Shown one piece after another: positions 25,167-32,928 of a DNA stretch of 64,000 bases (its first letter is position 1; every line of letters begins with the position of its first letter). A program made the position numbers and the translations under genes. Origin of the DNA: Amorphoplanes digitatis (GTDB lineage: Bacteria > Actinomycetota > Actinomycetes > Mycobacteriales > Micromonosporaceae); NCBI RefSeq assembly GCF_014205335.1, contig NZ_JACHNH010000001.1:4210501-4274500 (forward strand), in the 5' to 3' direction. Below the pieces are notes generated by a model. That model did not search any database and was not told the origin of the DNA. It saw only the letters and a list, made by a program, of their open reading frames with translations.

Positions 25167-25996
25167 CCGCCGCCCGCCGGTACCCGGCCCGCTTCATCGT
25201 CCTGGCCGTACTGCTCGTCCTGCTGCTGCTCGTCGTGGCGCCGCTGCTGGTGGTGGCGCTCAACGCGGTCAAGAGCCCGGCGGACTACGCGGGCAACGGG
25301 CCGCTGTCCATCCCGGAGTCGCTGCACCTCTCCGGCATCGTCGACTTCTGGAACCGCGTCGACTTCGGCCGCAAGCTGCTCAACAGCTTCGTCACCAGCG
25401 CCGCGGTGGCCGTGCTCGCCGTCGTGCTCTCGGTGCTCAACGCGTACGCGCTGGGCATCGGCCGGGTCCGCGGCCGGGTCTGGTTCCTGGTCTTCTTCCT
25501 GGTCGCCAACCTGTTGCCGCAGGAGGTGCTGGTCTACCCGCTCTACTACCTGTCGAAGGGCCTGCACCTGTACGACAGCCTGTTCTCGATCGTCATCATC
25601 TTCACGGTCATCCAGAGCGCGTTCGGCACGTACCTGCTCTCCTCGGTCTACGCCGAGTTCCCGACCGAGCTGCTCGACGCCGCCGAGGTCGACGGCGCCG
25701 GGCGCTGGCGCACCCTGTGGAGGGTGGTCGTCCCGGTCAGCCGGCCCACCCTGGCCGTGCTGTTCACGTTCTTCTTCATCTGGACCTGGAACGAGTTCTT
25801 CCTGCCACTTGTCTTCCTGATCTCGAACGCCAACCAGACCGTCCCGGTCGCGCTCGGCGTGCTCCAGGGCGACCGGCAGATGGATGCCACGACCACCAGC
25901 GCCTCGGCGCTGATCGGCATCCTGCCCGCGATGCTCTTCTTCCTGATCTTCCAGCGCACGTTGACCCGCGGCGTCACCGCCGGCGCCATCAAGTAA
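25163..25996 (+). CDS. Sugar ABC transporter permease (MalG-type)
   Basis: A 277-residue permease with six hydrophobic segments. The EAA loop is LDAAEVDGAGRWRTLWRV and the C-terminus ends in the usual GVTAGAIK. The GTG start overlaps the preceding stop. It is the second membrane subunit of the importer; the alpha-xylosidase gene follows after 10 bp in the same operon. Confidence 0.93.
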   Translation: MTAARRYPARFIVLAVLLVLLLLVVAPLLVVALNAVKSPADYAGNGPLSIPESLHLSGIVDFWNRVDFGRKLLNSFVTSAAVAVLAVVLSVLNAYALGIGRVRGRVWFLVFFLVANLLPQEVLVYPLYYLSKGLHLYDSLFSIVIIFTVIQSAFGTYLLSSVYAEFPTELLDAAEVDGAGRWRTLWRVVVPVSRPTLAVLFTFFFIWTWNEFFLPLVFLISNANQTVPVALGVLQGDRQMDATTTSASALIGILPAMLFFLIFQRTLTRGVTAGAIK

Positions 25997-26006
25997 AGGA
26001 ACCGCC

Positions 26007-28262
26007 ATGAAGTTCACCGACGGCTTTTGGAGCAAGCGCGACGGCGTGACCGTCCTGCACCCGGTGCAGTTGCAGGACACCACGGCGCGGGCCGACTCGC
26101 TGACCGCGTACGCGACGGCCAAGCGGGTGCGCGGGCGCGGGGACACCCTCGACGCCCCGATCATCACGGTCGCCTGCACCGCGCCCGCGCCCGACGTCGT
26201 GCGGGTCACGATCTGCCACTTCGCGGGCGGGGTGCCGCGCCGGCCCGACTTCGAGATCACCGCCGAGCCGGGTTTCGTCCCTCAGGTCGACGACATGAGC
26301 CTGACCTCGGGCGCGCTGACCGCGCGGTTCGCCGGTGGGGACCAGTGGCGGCTCGACTTCCTCGCCGGCGGCCGGCGCCTGACCGGCAGCGGCGGGAAGG
26401 GCATGGGCATCGTCGAGGACGCCGACGGCGGACGGTACGTCCACGAGCAGCTCGACCTCGGCGTCGGCGAGGCGGTGTACGGGCTGGGCGAGCGCTTCGG
26501 GCCGCTGGTCAAGAACGGCCAGTCGATCGACATCTGGAACGAGGACGGCGGCACCAGCAGCGAGCAGGCGTACAAGAACGTGCCGTTCTATCTCACCAAC
26601 CGCGGCTACGGCGTGCTCGTCGACCACCCCGGCCGGGTGTCCTTCGAGGTCGGCTCCGAGCTGGTCTCGCGCACCCAGTTCAGCGTCGGCGGGCAGACGC
26701 TGTCCTACCTGGTGATCTACGGGCCGTCCCCGGCGGAGATCCTGCGCAAGTACACCGCGCTGACCGGCCGGCCCGCCCTGCCGCCGGCCTGGTCCTTCGG
26801 CCTGTGGCTCTCCACGTCGTTCACCACCTCCTACGACGAGGAGACGGTGACCGGCTTCGTCGACGGGATGGCCGAGCGGGACCTGCCGCTGAGCGTCTTC
26901 CACTTCGACACGTTCTGGATGCGCGAGTTCAGCTGGTGCGACTTCGAGTGGGACGCCCGGATCTTCCCGGACCCGCCGGGCATGCTCAAGCGCCTCTCCG
27001 ACCGCGGGCTGCGCACCTGCGTCTGGATCAACCCGTACATCGCCCAGCGCTCGCCGCTGTTCGCCGAGGGCATGGCCGCCGGCTACCTGGTGCGCCGCGC
27101 CGACGGCGACGTCTGGCAGTGGAACCGCTGGCAGGCCGGCATGGCGCTCGTCGACTTCACCAACCCGGACGCCCGCGAGTGGTACGCGGGCAAGCTGCGC
27201 GCCCTGCTCGAGATGGGCGTCGACGCCTTCAAGTCCGACTTCGGCGAGCGCATCCCGGTCGACGTGGTCTGGCACGACGGCTCCGACCCGGAACGGATGC
27301 ACAACTACTACACCCAGCTCTACAACCGGGTGGTCTTCGACGTGCTGCGCGAGCACCGCGGCGAGGGCGAGGCCGTCGTCTACGCCCGCTCGGCGACCGT
27401 CGGCGGCCAGCAGTTCCCGGTGCACTGGGGCGGCGACAACTCCTCGACCTTCGAGTCGATGGCCGAGAGCCTGCGCGGCGGGCTGTCCCTGGCGGCGTCG
27501 GGCTTCGGCTTCTGGAGCCACGACATCGGCGGCTTCGAAGGGCTGCCCGACCCGGCCGTGTTCAAGCGGTGGATCCCGTTCGGGCTGCTCTCCTCGCACA
27601 GCCGGCTGCACGGCAACCAGACGTACCGAGTGCCGTGGCTCTTCGACGAGGAGGCCGTCGACGTGCTGCGCGAGTTCACCCGGCTCAAGCACACGCTGAT
27701 GCCGTACCTCTTCGGCGCCGCAGGCCGCGCGCACCGCGAGGGCCTGCCGGTGATGCGGCCGATGGTCTTCGACTTCACCGACGACCCGGCCGTCACCCAC
27801 CTCGACCGGCAGTACCTGCTCGGCGAGAGCCTGCTCGTCGCGCCGGTGTTCAGCGAGCAGGGCGACACGACCTACTACGTGCCGGCCGGCCGCTGGACCC
27901 GGTACCTGACCGGCGAGGTGGTCGAGGGCCCCGGCTGGGTACGCGAGACGCACGGCTTCGGCAGCGTGCCGCTGCTGGTGCGGCCGGACTCGGTCCTGGC
28001 GATCGGCGCCCGCCACGACCGGCCGGACTACGACTACCGCGACGGCGTCACGCTGCGGCTGTTCGAGCTCGCCGAGGGCACCCGGACCACGACCGTGCCG
28101 GGACCCGCGGGCGCCGCCCCGACCACGTTCGAGGTGACCCGTTCGGGCGCGACTATCCGCGTGGTGCGCTCGGGCGACCCCGCCGCGTGGCGGATCCGCG
28201 CCGGCGACACCGTGGTGAACCTCGACGCCGGCGACTCCACTTGCGAGCTGAACCTGGACTAG
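26007..28262 (+). CDS. GH31 alpha-xylosidase (YicI-like)
   Basis: A 751-residue cytoplasmic glycosidase with no signal peptide. It cleaves terminal alpha-xylosyl residues, for example isoprimeverose from xyloglucan. The GH31 nucleophile is Asp411 in AFKSDFGE and the acid/base is Asp477 in HWGGDNSST. The 66-residue spacing and near-identical numbering match E. coli YicI (416 and 482, from memory). Also typical are FDTFWMREFSWCDFEWD and GFWSHDIGGFEG. Its place directly after the importer implies that it processes the transported sugar inside the cell. The SD is AAAGGA. An alpha-glucosidase activity cannot be excluded. Confidence 0.9.
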   Translation: MKFTDGFWSKRDGVTVLHPVQLQDTTARADSLTAYATAKRVRGRGDTLDAPIITVACTAPAPDVVRVTICHFAGGVPRRPDFEITAEPGFVPQVDDMSLTSGALTARFAGGDQWRLDFLAGGRRLTGSGGKGMGIVEDADGGRYVHEQLDLGVGEAVYGLGERFGPLVKNGQSIDIWNEDGGTSSEQAYKNVPFYLTNRGYGVLVDHPGRVSFEVGSELVSRTQFSVGGQTLSYLVIYGPSPAEILRKYTALTGRPALPPAWSFGLWLSTSFTTSYDEETVTGFVDGMAERDLPLSVFHFDTFWMREFSWCDFEWDARIFPDPPGMLKRLSDRGLRTCVWINPYIAQRSPLFAEGMAAGYLVRRADGDVWQWNRWQAGMALVDFTNPDAREWYAGKLRALLEMGVDAFKSDFGERIPVDVVWHDGSDPERMHNYYTQLYNRVVFDVLREHRGEGEAVVYARSATVGGQQFPVHWGGDNSSTFESMAESLRGGLSLAASGFGFWSHDIGGFEGLPDPAVFKRWIPFGLLSSHSRLHGNQTYRVPWLFDEEAVDVLREFTRLKHTLMPYLFGAAGRAHREGLPVMRPMVFDFTDDPAVTHLDRQYLLGESLLVAPVFSEQGDTTYYVPAGRWTRYLTGEVVEGPGWVRETHGFGSVPLLVRPDSVLAIGARHDRPDYDYRDGVTLRLFELAEGTRTTTVPGPAGAAPTTFEVTRSGATIRVVRSGDPAAWRIRAGDTVVNLDAGDSTCELNLD

Positions 28263-28272
28263 CCTTTTCCTG

Positions 28273-29037
28273 GTGACTCATCCGCTCTGGACCGGCCCCG
28301 CCGTCGCGCTCGTCAACCTCTTCGACCGCGACGGCGCGGTCGACGCGAAACGCACGGCGGAGCACGCGTCGCGCGTGGTGGCGGCCGGCATCCGCGGGGT
28401 GCTCGTCAACGGCAGCACCGGCGAGGCGGCCGCGCTCACCGACGCCGAACGGGTCGAGCTGATCACGGCCGTCCGCGAGGCCTGCCCCGCGGTGCCGGTC
28501 GTCGCCGGCGCCTCCGGTGACTGGTGGCGCCCGGCCGCGGCCCGGGTCGCCGCCGCGCTGGGGGCCGGCGCGGACGCCGTGCTTGTAGCGCCACCGCGGC
28601 TCGGCGGCACGCTGACCGACTACTACCGGCGGGTGTGCGACGCCGCCGTCGGCGCGCCCGTGCTCGCATACCACTACCCGCCGGTCGCCGGCGGCCCGGT
28701 GCCGGTCGACGCGCTGACCGGCCTCGGCGTCGCCGGCGTCAAGGACTCCAGCGGCGACCCGGCCCGGCTCGGGCACGAGCTCGGCCTCGGCGGCCAGCTC
28801 GCCGTCTACACCGGCGCGTCGGCGCTGCTCGGGTACGCGAGCTGGCTCGGCGCCGCCGGCGCGATCGTGGCGGCGGCGAACCTCGTACCGGACGAATGCC
28901 TGGCCGCCTGGGACCGCGACGCCGCGGCGCAGCACGCGGTGCTGCGCGCCGAGCGCGAGAGCAAGGCCCTGCCGGGCGGCCTCAAGGAGGCCATGGCCCG
29001 CCGCCACGGCACCTCACCCGTACGCCGCCTCGGCTGA
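28273..29037 (+). CDS. DapA-family (dihydrodipicolinate synthase-like) lyase
   Basis: A 254-residue class I aldolase-fold enzyme, shorter than true DapA (about 290). The Schiff-base lysine lies in GVKDSSGD, the catalytic tyrosine in LAYHYPP, and the carboxylate-binding loop is GSTGEAAAL. The family also includes N-acetylneuraminate lyase and 2-keto-3-deoxy-sugar-acid aldolases. Linkage to a sugar locus suggests a sugar-acid aldolase rather than lysine synthesis. There is no SD sequence; TAGCCT lies seven bases before the GTG, so it may also be transcribed as a leaderless mRNA. The C-terminus looks truncated relative to DapA. Confidence 0.82.
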   Translation: MTHPLWTGPAVALVNLFDRDGAVDAKRTAEHASRVVAAGIRGVLVNGSTGEAAALTDAERVELITAVREACPAVPVVAGASGDWWRPAAARVAAALGAGADAVLVAPPRLGGTLTDYYRRVCDAAVGAPVLAYHYPPVAGGPVPVDALTGLGVAGVKDSSGDPARLGHELGLGGQLAVYTGASALLGYASWLGAAGAIVAAANLVPDECLAAWDRDAAAQHAVLRAERESKALPGGLKEAMARRHGTSPVRRLG

Positions 29038-29240
29038 GCCGGTGCGCCCCGGCGGCGGCCGGAACTCGGCGGTGGTGCGCTGCTGCCCCACCAGGCGGGC
29101 ACCCTCGCCGGCCGTGGGCGGGCTGCCGCGTGAGTCGGTGAGCTAGAACGATGACGACATCAACTGGGGAATCCTCGGCGGTGGAGCGCTGCTCGTGGTC
29201 GCCGTCGGAGTCGGCGCCGGCACGATCGCGGAAGGTGCTT

Positions 29241-30182
29241 ATGTCCGGATTCGGGCTCAATATCGAGCTGGATGTGGAAGAGAGCGCGGTGGCGGACTCC
29301 GCCGGGCTGGGCTTCGAGTGGTTCGACGTGGCGTCCCGCGCGGCACTGACCGAGCCGCGGGCCGCGCTGGAAGGGCTGGGGCCGGTGCCCGCGTCTCCGC
29401 GGTTCGTGGACCCGGAGGCGTGGAACCCGGCCGGTGCCGCCGTGCGGTTGAGCGGCACGCTCGAGGTCTCGGACCAGCGGGCCAGGCCGTTCGACGCCAC
29501 GTCCATGTCGTGGTTGGAGAGCCGGATGCCGAGTCGGCCCGAGCGGGTCGATCTCACCTTCGCCATGTTCGCCGGCGAGGAGCCGGACTCGCCGAATGTG
29601 TGGTGGCCGTCGCTGTACGCGCACCGCCCCGGCAAGTCGCCGGGCTGGCTGCGGATCGGCGCCTATGTCGCGGAATCGCTGTTCCTGGACGAGCGGCATG
29701 GCTCCGCGGCGCAGCGGCTGTGGCTGGAACTGCTGCGTTCCTTCGCTGAGCGGTGCAACCCCGGCTTCGGCCAGATCGAGTACGGGTACGACACGTTCGG
29801 CAGCACCGCGCTGGAGAAGTCACTCAGCCCCGATCTGCCCCGCCACGAGCGCAGTCCCCGGTACACCGTTGCCGAGAGCAGGAAGTACCTGCGCGGCTAT
29901 TCGTGGCTCACCGTCCTGCCCGCCGAACTGGCGGAGCAGCTCGGCGGGGTGGCCGCACTGTCCGCAAGCGGCGCGTTCGCCGAGGTCAGTGCGTTGGCGA
30001 CGGGTGGTGTGTGGCTCCAGGCCACCGCTGACTACCGGGCGTACGGTGCGGAGCAGGTCGGCCGCGTCCATGCGGCGCTCGCGGGTGTCCTGCGCCCGGG
30101 TGAGCTCGTCCGCCGTGACACCGCGGAGCTCGGGAGGCCGCCGCACCGCCTCGTGTTCACCAGCGCCGGTGAGGGCGCCTAG
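29241..30182 (+). CDS. Hypothetical protein, possibly immunity-like
   Basis: A 313-residue soluble protein without signal peptide or membrane segment. I do not recognise it with confidence. The C-terminal block YSWLTVLPAELAEQLGGVAA followed by GVWLQAT resembles DUF3396-type immunity domains in general character, but this is a weak impression. The ATG at 29241 has GGAAGG five bases upstream and begins a protein-like sequence (FGLNIELDVEES); the longer frame from 29151 is less convincing. It is convergent with the next gene, overlapping it by 4 bp. Confidence 0.65.
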   Translation: MSGFGLNIELDVEESAVADSAGLGFEWFDVASRAALTEPRAALEGLGPVPASPRFVDPEAWNPAGAAVRLSGTLEVSDQRARPFDATSMSWLESRMPSRPERVDLTFAMFAGEEPDSPNVWWPSLYAHRPGKSPGWLRIGAYVAESLFLDERHGSAAQRLWLELLRSFAERCNPGFGQIEYGYDTFGSTALEKSLSPDLPRHERSPRYTVAESRKYLRGYSWLTVLPAELAEQLGGVAALSASGAFAEVSALATGGVWLQATADYRAYGAEQVGRVHAALAGVLRPGELVRRDTAELGRPPHRLVFTSAGEGA

Positions 30183-30847
30183 GGTGCGTGCGGGTCGCCT
30201 CCGGGCACCAGCCAGACCCGCAGCTCCCCGGCGGTGGCGAAGCCGGCCGCCCGGGCGGCCGGGAGCACCTCCGGCGTCTCGTAGCCGACGAGCGGCAGGC
30301 CGGGGAAGCACGCGGAGATCGCGGCCACCGCCTCGTCCCAGACGTCGCCGAACAGGTTGGACACCCCGGCGCAGCGCGCGCTGCGGTTACCGATCGCGCC
30401 GCCGGTGAGCCGGTCGCCGTCGTACACGCCGACCACGACCACCGATGGGTCGCGCAGCAGGACGGGCGGGAACGAGCCGCCGTGCGCGGCCGCCCATCCG
30501 GCCAGCTCGGCCGGGGTCCGCACCCTCCGGCAGGCCGGGGGAGCGCCGGCCGGCGCGGCGGGCGGCCGGTGGATCCACTCGGCCTCGAACAGTGTCCGGA
30601 ATCCGGCCGGGGCCAGGTCGAGGGCGGCGAAGCTGTCCTTGACCGAGCAGCCGGGCGTGACGTCGAGGCCGGCGAGGACATCCCGGGGGTGCTCGGCGAG
30701 GGTCACGGCGTCGGGGTGCAGCGGCGGTGACCGGCGCAGGGCGAGCCAGCGGTCCCGCTCGAACCGGGTGGCGACGCCGGAGGCGCGGCAGAACAGGTCG
30801 CACCAGTCGGCGTTGTTCCGGGCGGCGAGGTGGGCGGGCGTCGGCAT
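30179..30847 (-). CDS. Hypothetical protein, GNAT-like
   Basis: A 222-residue soluble protein. The middle (LLRDPSVVVVGVYDGDRLTG) and the C-terminal LPLVGYETPEVLPAARAAGF resemble the beta4 and beta5-helix regions of GNAT-fold acyltransferases, and the N-terminus AHLAARNNADWCDLFCRA is seen in small actinomycete proteins of unknown role. The classical acetyl-CoA loop is not clear. The ATG at 30847 was chosen because the text upstream is compositional. Confidence 0.7.
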   Translation of the reverse strand: MPTPAHLAARNNADWCDLFCRASGVATRFERDRWLALRRSPPLHPDAVTLAEHPRDVLAGLDVTPGCSVKDSFAALDLAPAGFRTLFEAEWIHRPPAAPAGAPPACRRVRTPAELAGWAAAHGGSFPPVLLRDPSVVVVGVYDGDRLTGGAIGNRSARCAGVSNLFGDVWDEAVAAISACFPGLPLVGYETPEVLPAARAAGFATAGELRVWLVPGGDPHAP

Positions 30848-30910
30848 GTGAGCAGGGTGCCGTGGTAAACCGGGTGCGTCCACCGGTATGCGCGCGCCAG
30901 AATCGGGACC

Positions 30911-31228
30911 ATGGCGCGCTTCGGGAGGATCCAGGAACACCGGCGGCACTGGCTCGACGGGTACACGCTCCGGCACGCCCGGCTGGTCTGGGACCTCCCC
31001 GCCGGCGCGCTGGTGCTGCCGGACCTCGGCGGGATCGACCGCCGGAGCCCTCGGCGATCACTGCGGCACGTGGAGCACTGCCCGCCCGGCCCGCGTAACC
31101 GGGGATTCGATCGGCGGGGATTCCCCCTTCAGTCCCGCCTGGCGGCGAGGGCGAACGCCGCGACCCGCCGCGCCGGCCGGTCCAACGCCGCGTGGTGCCG
31201 GGCCGCTCGGGCGGGCCGGCGAGGCTGA
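30911..31228 (+). CDS. Doubtful short ORF, possibly a truncated gene
   Basis: The first 45 residues (starting MARFGRIQEHRRHWLDGYTL) look protein-like and the rest is Arg/Ala-rich and compositional. There is no good SD. It may be the 5' end of a gene lost by deletion or frameshift. No family is recognised. Confidence 0.25.
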   Translation: MARFGRIQEHRRHWLDGYTLRHARLVWDLPAGALVLPDLGGIDRRSPRRSLRHVEHCPPGPRNRGFDRRGFPLQSRLAARANAATRRAGRSNAAWCRAARAGRRG

Positions 31229-31312
31229 CCCGGTACCGGGGGAGTCGCGGAGGCCTCTGGTGGGTACGAGCAGGTGGCCCACGCACGCAGCCATGGAGAG
31301 CGAGTAGCGCCG

Positions 31313-32302
31313 ATGACGGTCACGACCGGTCACAGCCGCACCAACCCGGCGCCCAGGTCGGCGGTCGTCGTCAATCCGTCGAAGGTCGGTGACCTCGACG
31401 AGCTGCGGCGCACCGTCGACGAGACCCTGTCGGGGGCCGGCTGGCCGGCGCCGCGGTGGTTCGAGACGACCCCGGACGACCCCGGTCTGGGCCAGGCGCG
31501 CGCGGCCGTCGCCGAGGGCGCCGAGGTGGTCTTCGTCTGCGGCGGCGACGGGACCGTGATGTCGGCGGTCTCGGCGCTGGTGGGTACCGAGGCGTCCATG
31601 GCGATCCTGCCGGCCGGTACCGGCAACCTGCTCGCCGCGAACCTGGGGCTGTCGACGGACCTGGCCGCCGGGCTGGCCGTCGCCCTGGAGGGCGGCCTGC
31701 GGCGCCTCGACGTCGGCGCCGTCGACGGCCGGCACTTCGCCGTGATGGCGGGCATGGGTTTCGACGCGCAGATGCTCGACGCCACCTCCGACACGGCCAA
31801 GGCGCACATCGGCTGGCCTGCGTACGTCCTCGGCGCGCTGCGGCATCTCAGGGACCGTCCGATGCGGGTCACGGTCCGGGTCGACGGCGGCGCACCGATG
31901 CGCCGGCGGGCCCGCTCGGTCCTGATCGCCAACGTGGGCCGGCTGCAGGGCGGGGTGGCGCTGCTGAGCGAGGCGCAGCCGGACGACGGCGTCCTCGACG
32001 TCGCGATCCTGACTCCCCGGACGCTGCGCAACTGGGTCGCGCTGGGGTGGGGGGTCGTCCGGCGCCGCGGACGGGTGCCGTCGATGGAGGTCTTCCGCGG
32101 CGCCCGGGTCGAGGTGATCAGCAACCGGCCCCAGCCCCGCCAGCTCGACGGCGACCTCATCGAGGCCGGTGACCGGTTGACGGTCGAGGTCACCCCGCGG
32201 GCGCTCTGGCTGTGCGTGCCCCAGCCGGCCGAGGACCCCGACCTCACCGTCGACGTCGACGCCACCGCCCGGGAAGCGGGACTCGCCGACCGGGCGAATT
32301 GA
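31313..32302 (+). CDS. Diacylglycerol/sphingosine kinase-family lipid kinase
   Basis: A 329-residue DAGK_cat-family kinase. The nucleotide-binding GGDGTVMSAVSAL and PAGTGNLLAANLGL motifs are intact, and the C-terminal domain ends with RPQPRQLDGD and an acidic tail. Such enzymes phosphorylate diacylglycerol or related lipids at the cytoplasmic membrane face. The start at 31313 follows GGAGAGCGAG. It is separated by 550 bp from the glycopolymer operon and is probably transcribed alone. Confidence 0.9.
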   Translation: MTVTTGHSRTNPAPRSAVVVNPSKVGDLDELRRTVDETLSGAGWPAPRWFETTPDDPGLGQARAAVAEGAEVVFVCGGDGTVMSAVSALVGTEASMAILPAGTGNLLAANLGLSTDLAAGLAVALEGGLRRLDVGAVDGRHFAVMAGMGFDAQMLDATSDTAKAHIGWPAYVLGALRHLRDRPMRVTVRVDGGAPMRRRARSVLIANVGRLQGGVALLSEAQPDDGVLDVAILTPRTLRNWVALGWGVVRRRGRVPSMEVFRGARVEVISNRPQPRQLDGDLIEAGDRLTVEVTPRALWLCVPQPAEDPDLTVDVDATAREAGLADRAN

Positions 32303-32853
32303 GGCGCTCGCCAAAGGCCGGAATTCCGTCGTGCTGATGAATTCCTGTGGCAATTCCGTCGCAATTCCCGGCTACCTTTGGTCTGCCTTTGGTCACGCTG
32401 AGGATTGGCTCACGATTGTTCGTGCCGATCGACCTGGGCCGGCGACCTCGCGTCACCGCGGGGCGACCATTTCTCCGACTCGATTACGCTAGGTAGCTGA
32501 GGCGTCGCTCAACGACCCACCTTTATGAGCTTATAGGCGGATGGGCCGGGATTTGAGCTGTGCCACGCCGTCACGCGCGTCGAGGTCGATTGGGGACGCT
32601 GAGCGTGTCGGTGTGGTTGCGCGCCGGTGAGGGTATTCGGTCAAACCGGGCACCCTCTAAAAATCGGGCAATCCGCCTTTTATTCTGGTAAATAGCAAAT
32701 GTCCGTGTGGTGTATAACGCATTAGACGACTCTTAACTTGTTTCCGGCAAGGTTGATCATTTACCCTCCAGACCTTCTAACGCCATGGTCGGTAGCGCGT
32801 CCGGACCGGTTCTAGGCGGAGGGCCGCACGTTTACACGGGGGAAAGACCAGAA
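32303..32853. other. Long, relatively AT-rich intergenic region ahead of the glycopolymer operon
   Basis: No gene is supported here. It contains four AATTCC elements (32322, 32340, 32352, 32363) and a direct repeat CCTTTGGTC at 32375-32383 and 32386-32394, an 11-bp period. The stretch 32680-32770 is unusually AT-rich for this genome and probably holds the operon promoter. I did not recognise a known riboswitch. Confidence 0.5.
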
Positions 32854-32928
32854 ATGCCACGAACTTCTCCATGCACGCGTCTGGGGCTGGCGCGTGCGGT
32901 CACCGTCGCACGGAGCGTCGCCGCATGA
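32854..32928 (+). CDS. 24-residue leader ORF coupled to the Stealth gene
   Basis: An ATG with a strong SD (GGGGGAAAG, about seven bases upstream) opens a 24-codon frame whose TGA overlaps the ATG of the Stealth gene (ATGA). The peptide is basic (five Arg) with a C-terminal VTVARSVAA. The Stealth start itself lacks a good SD, so translation may depend on ribosomes terminating here. It could instead be an out-of-frame upstream start without function. Confidence 0.45.
   Translation: MPRTSPCTRLGLARAVTVARSVAA

Noticed and set aside
32303..32853. Riboswitch in the long leader of the glycopolymer operon
   Set aside because: I looked for known conserved cores and found none I could support; only repeats and AT-rich promoter-like DNA are visible.
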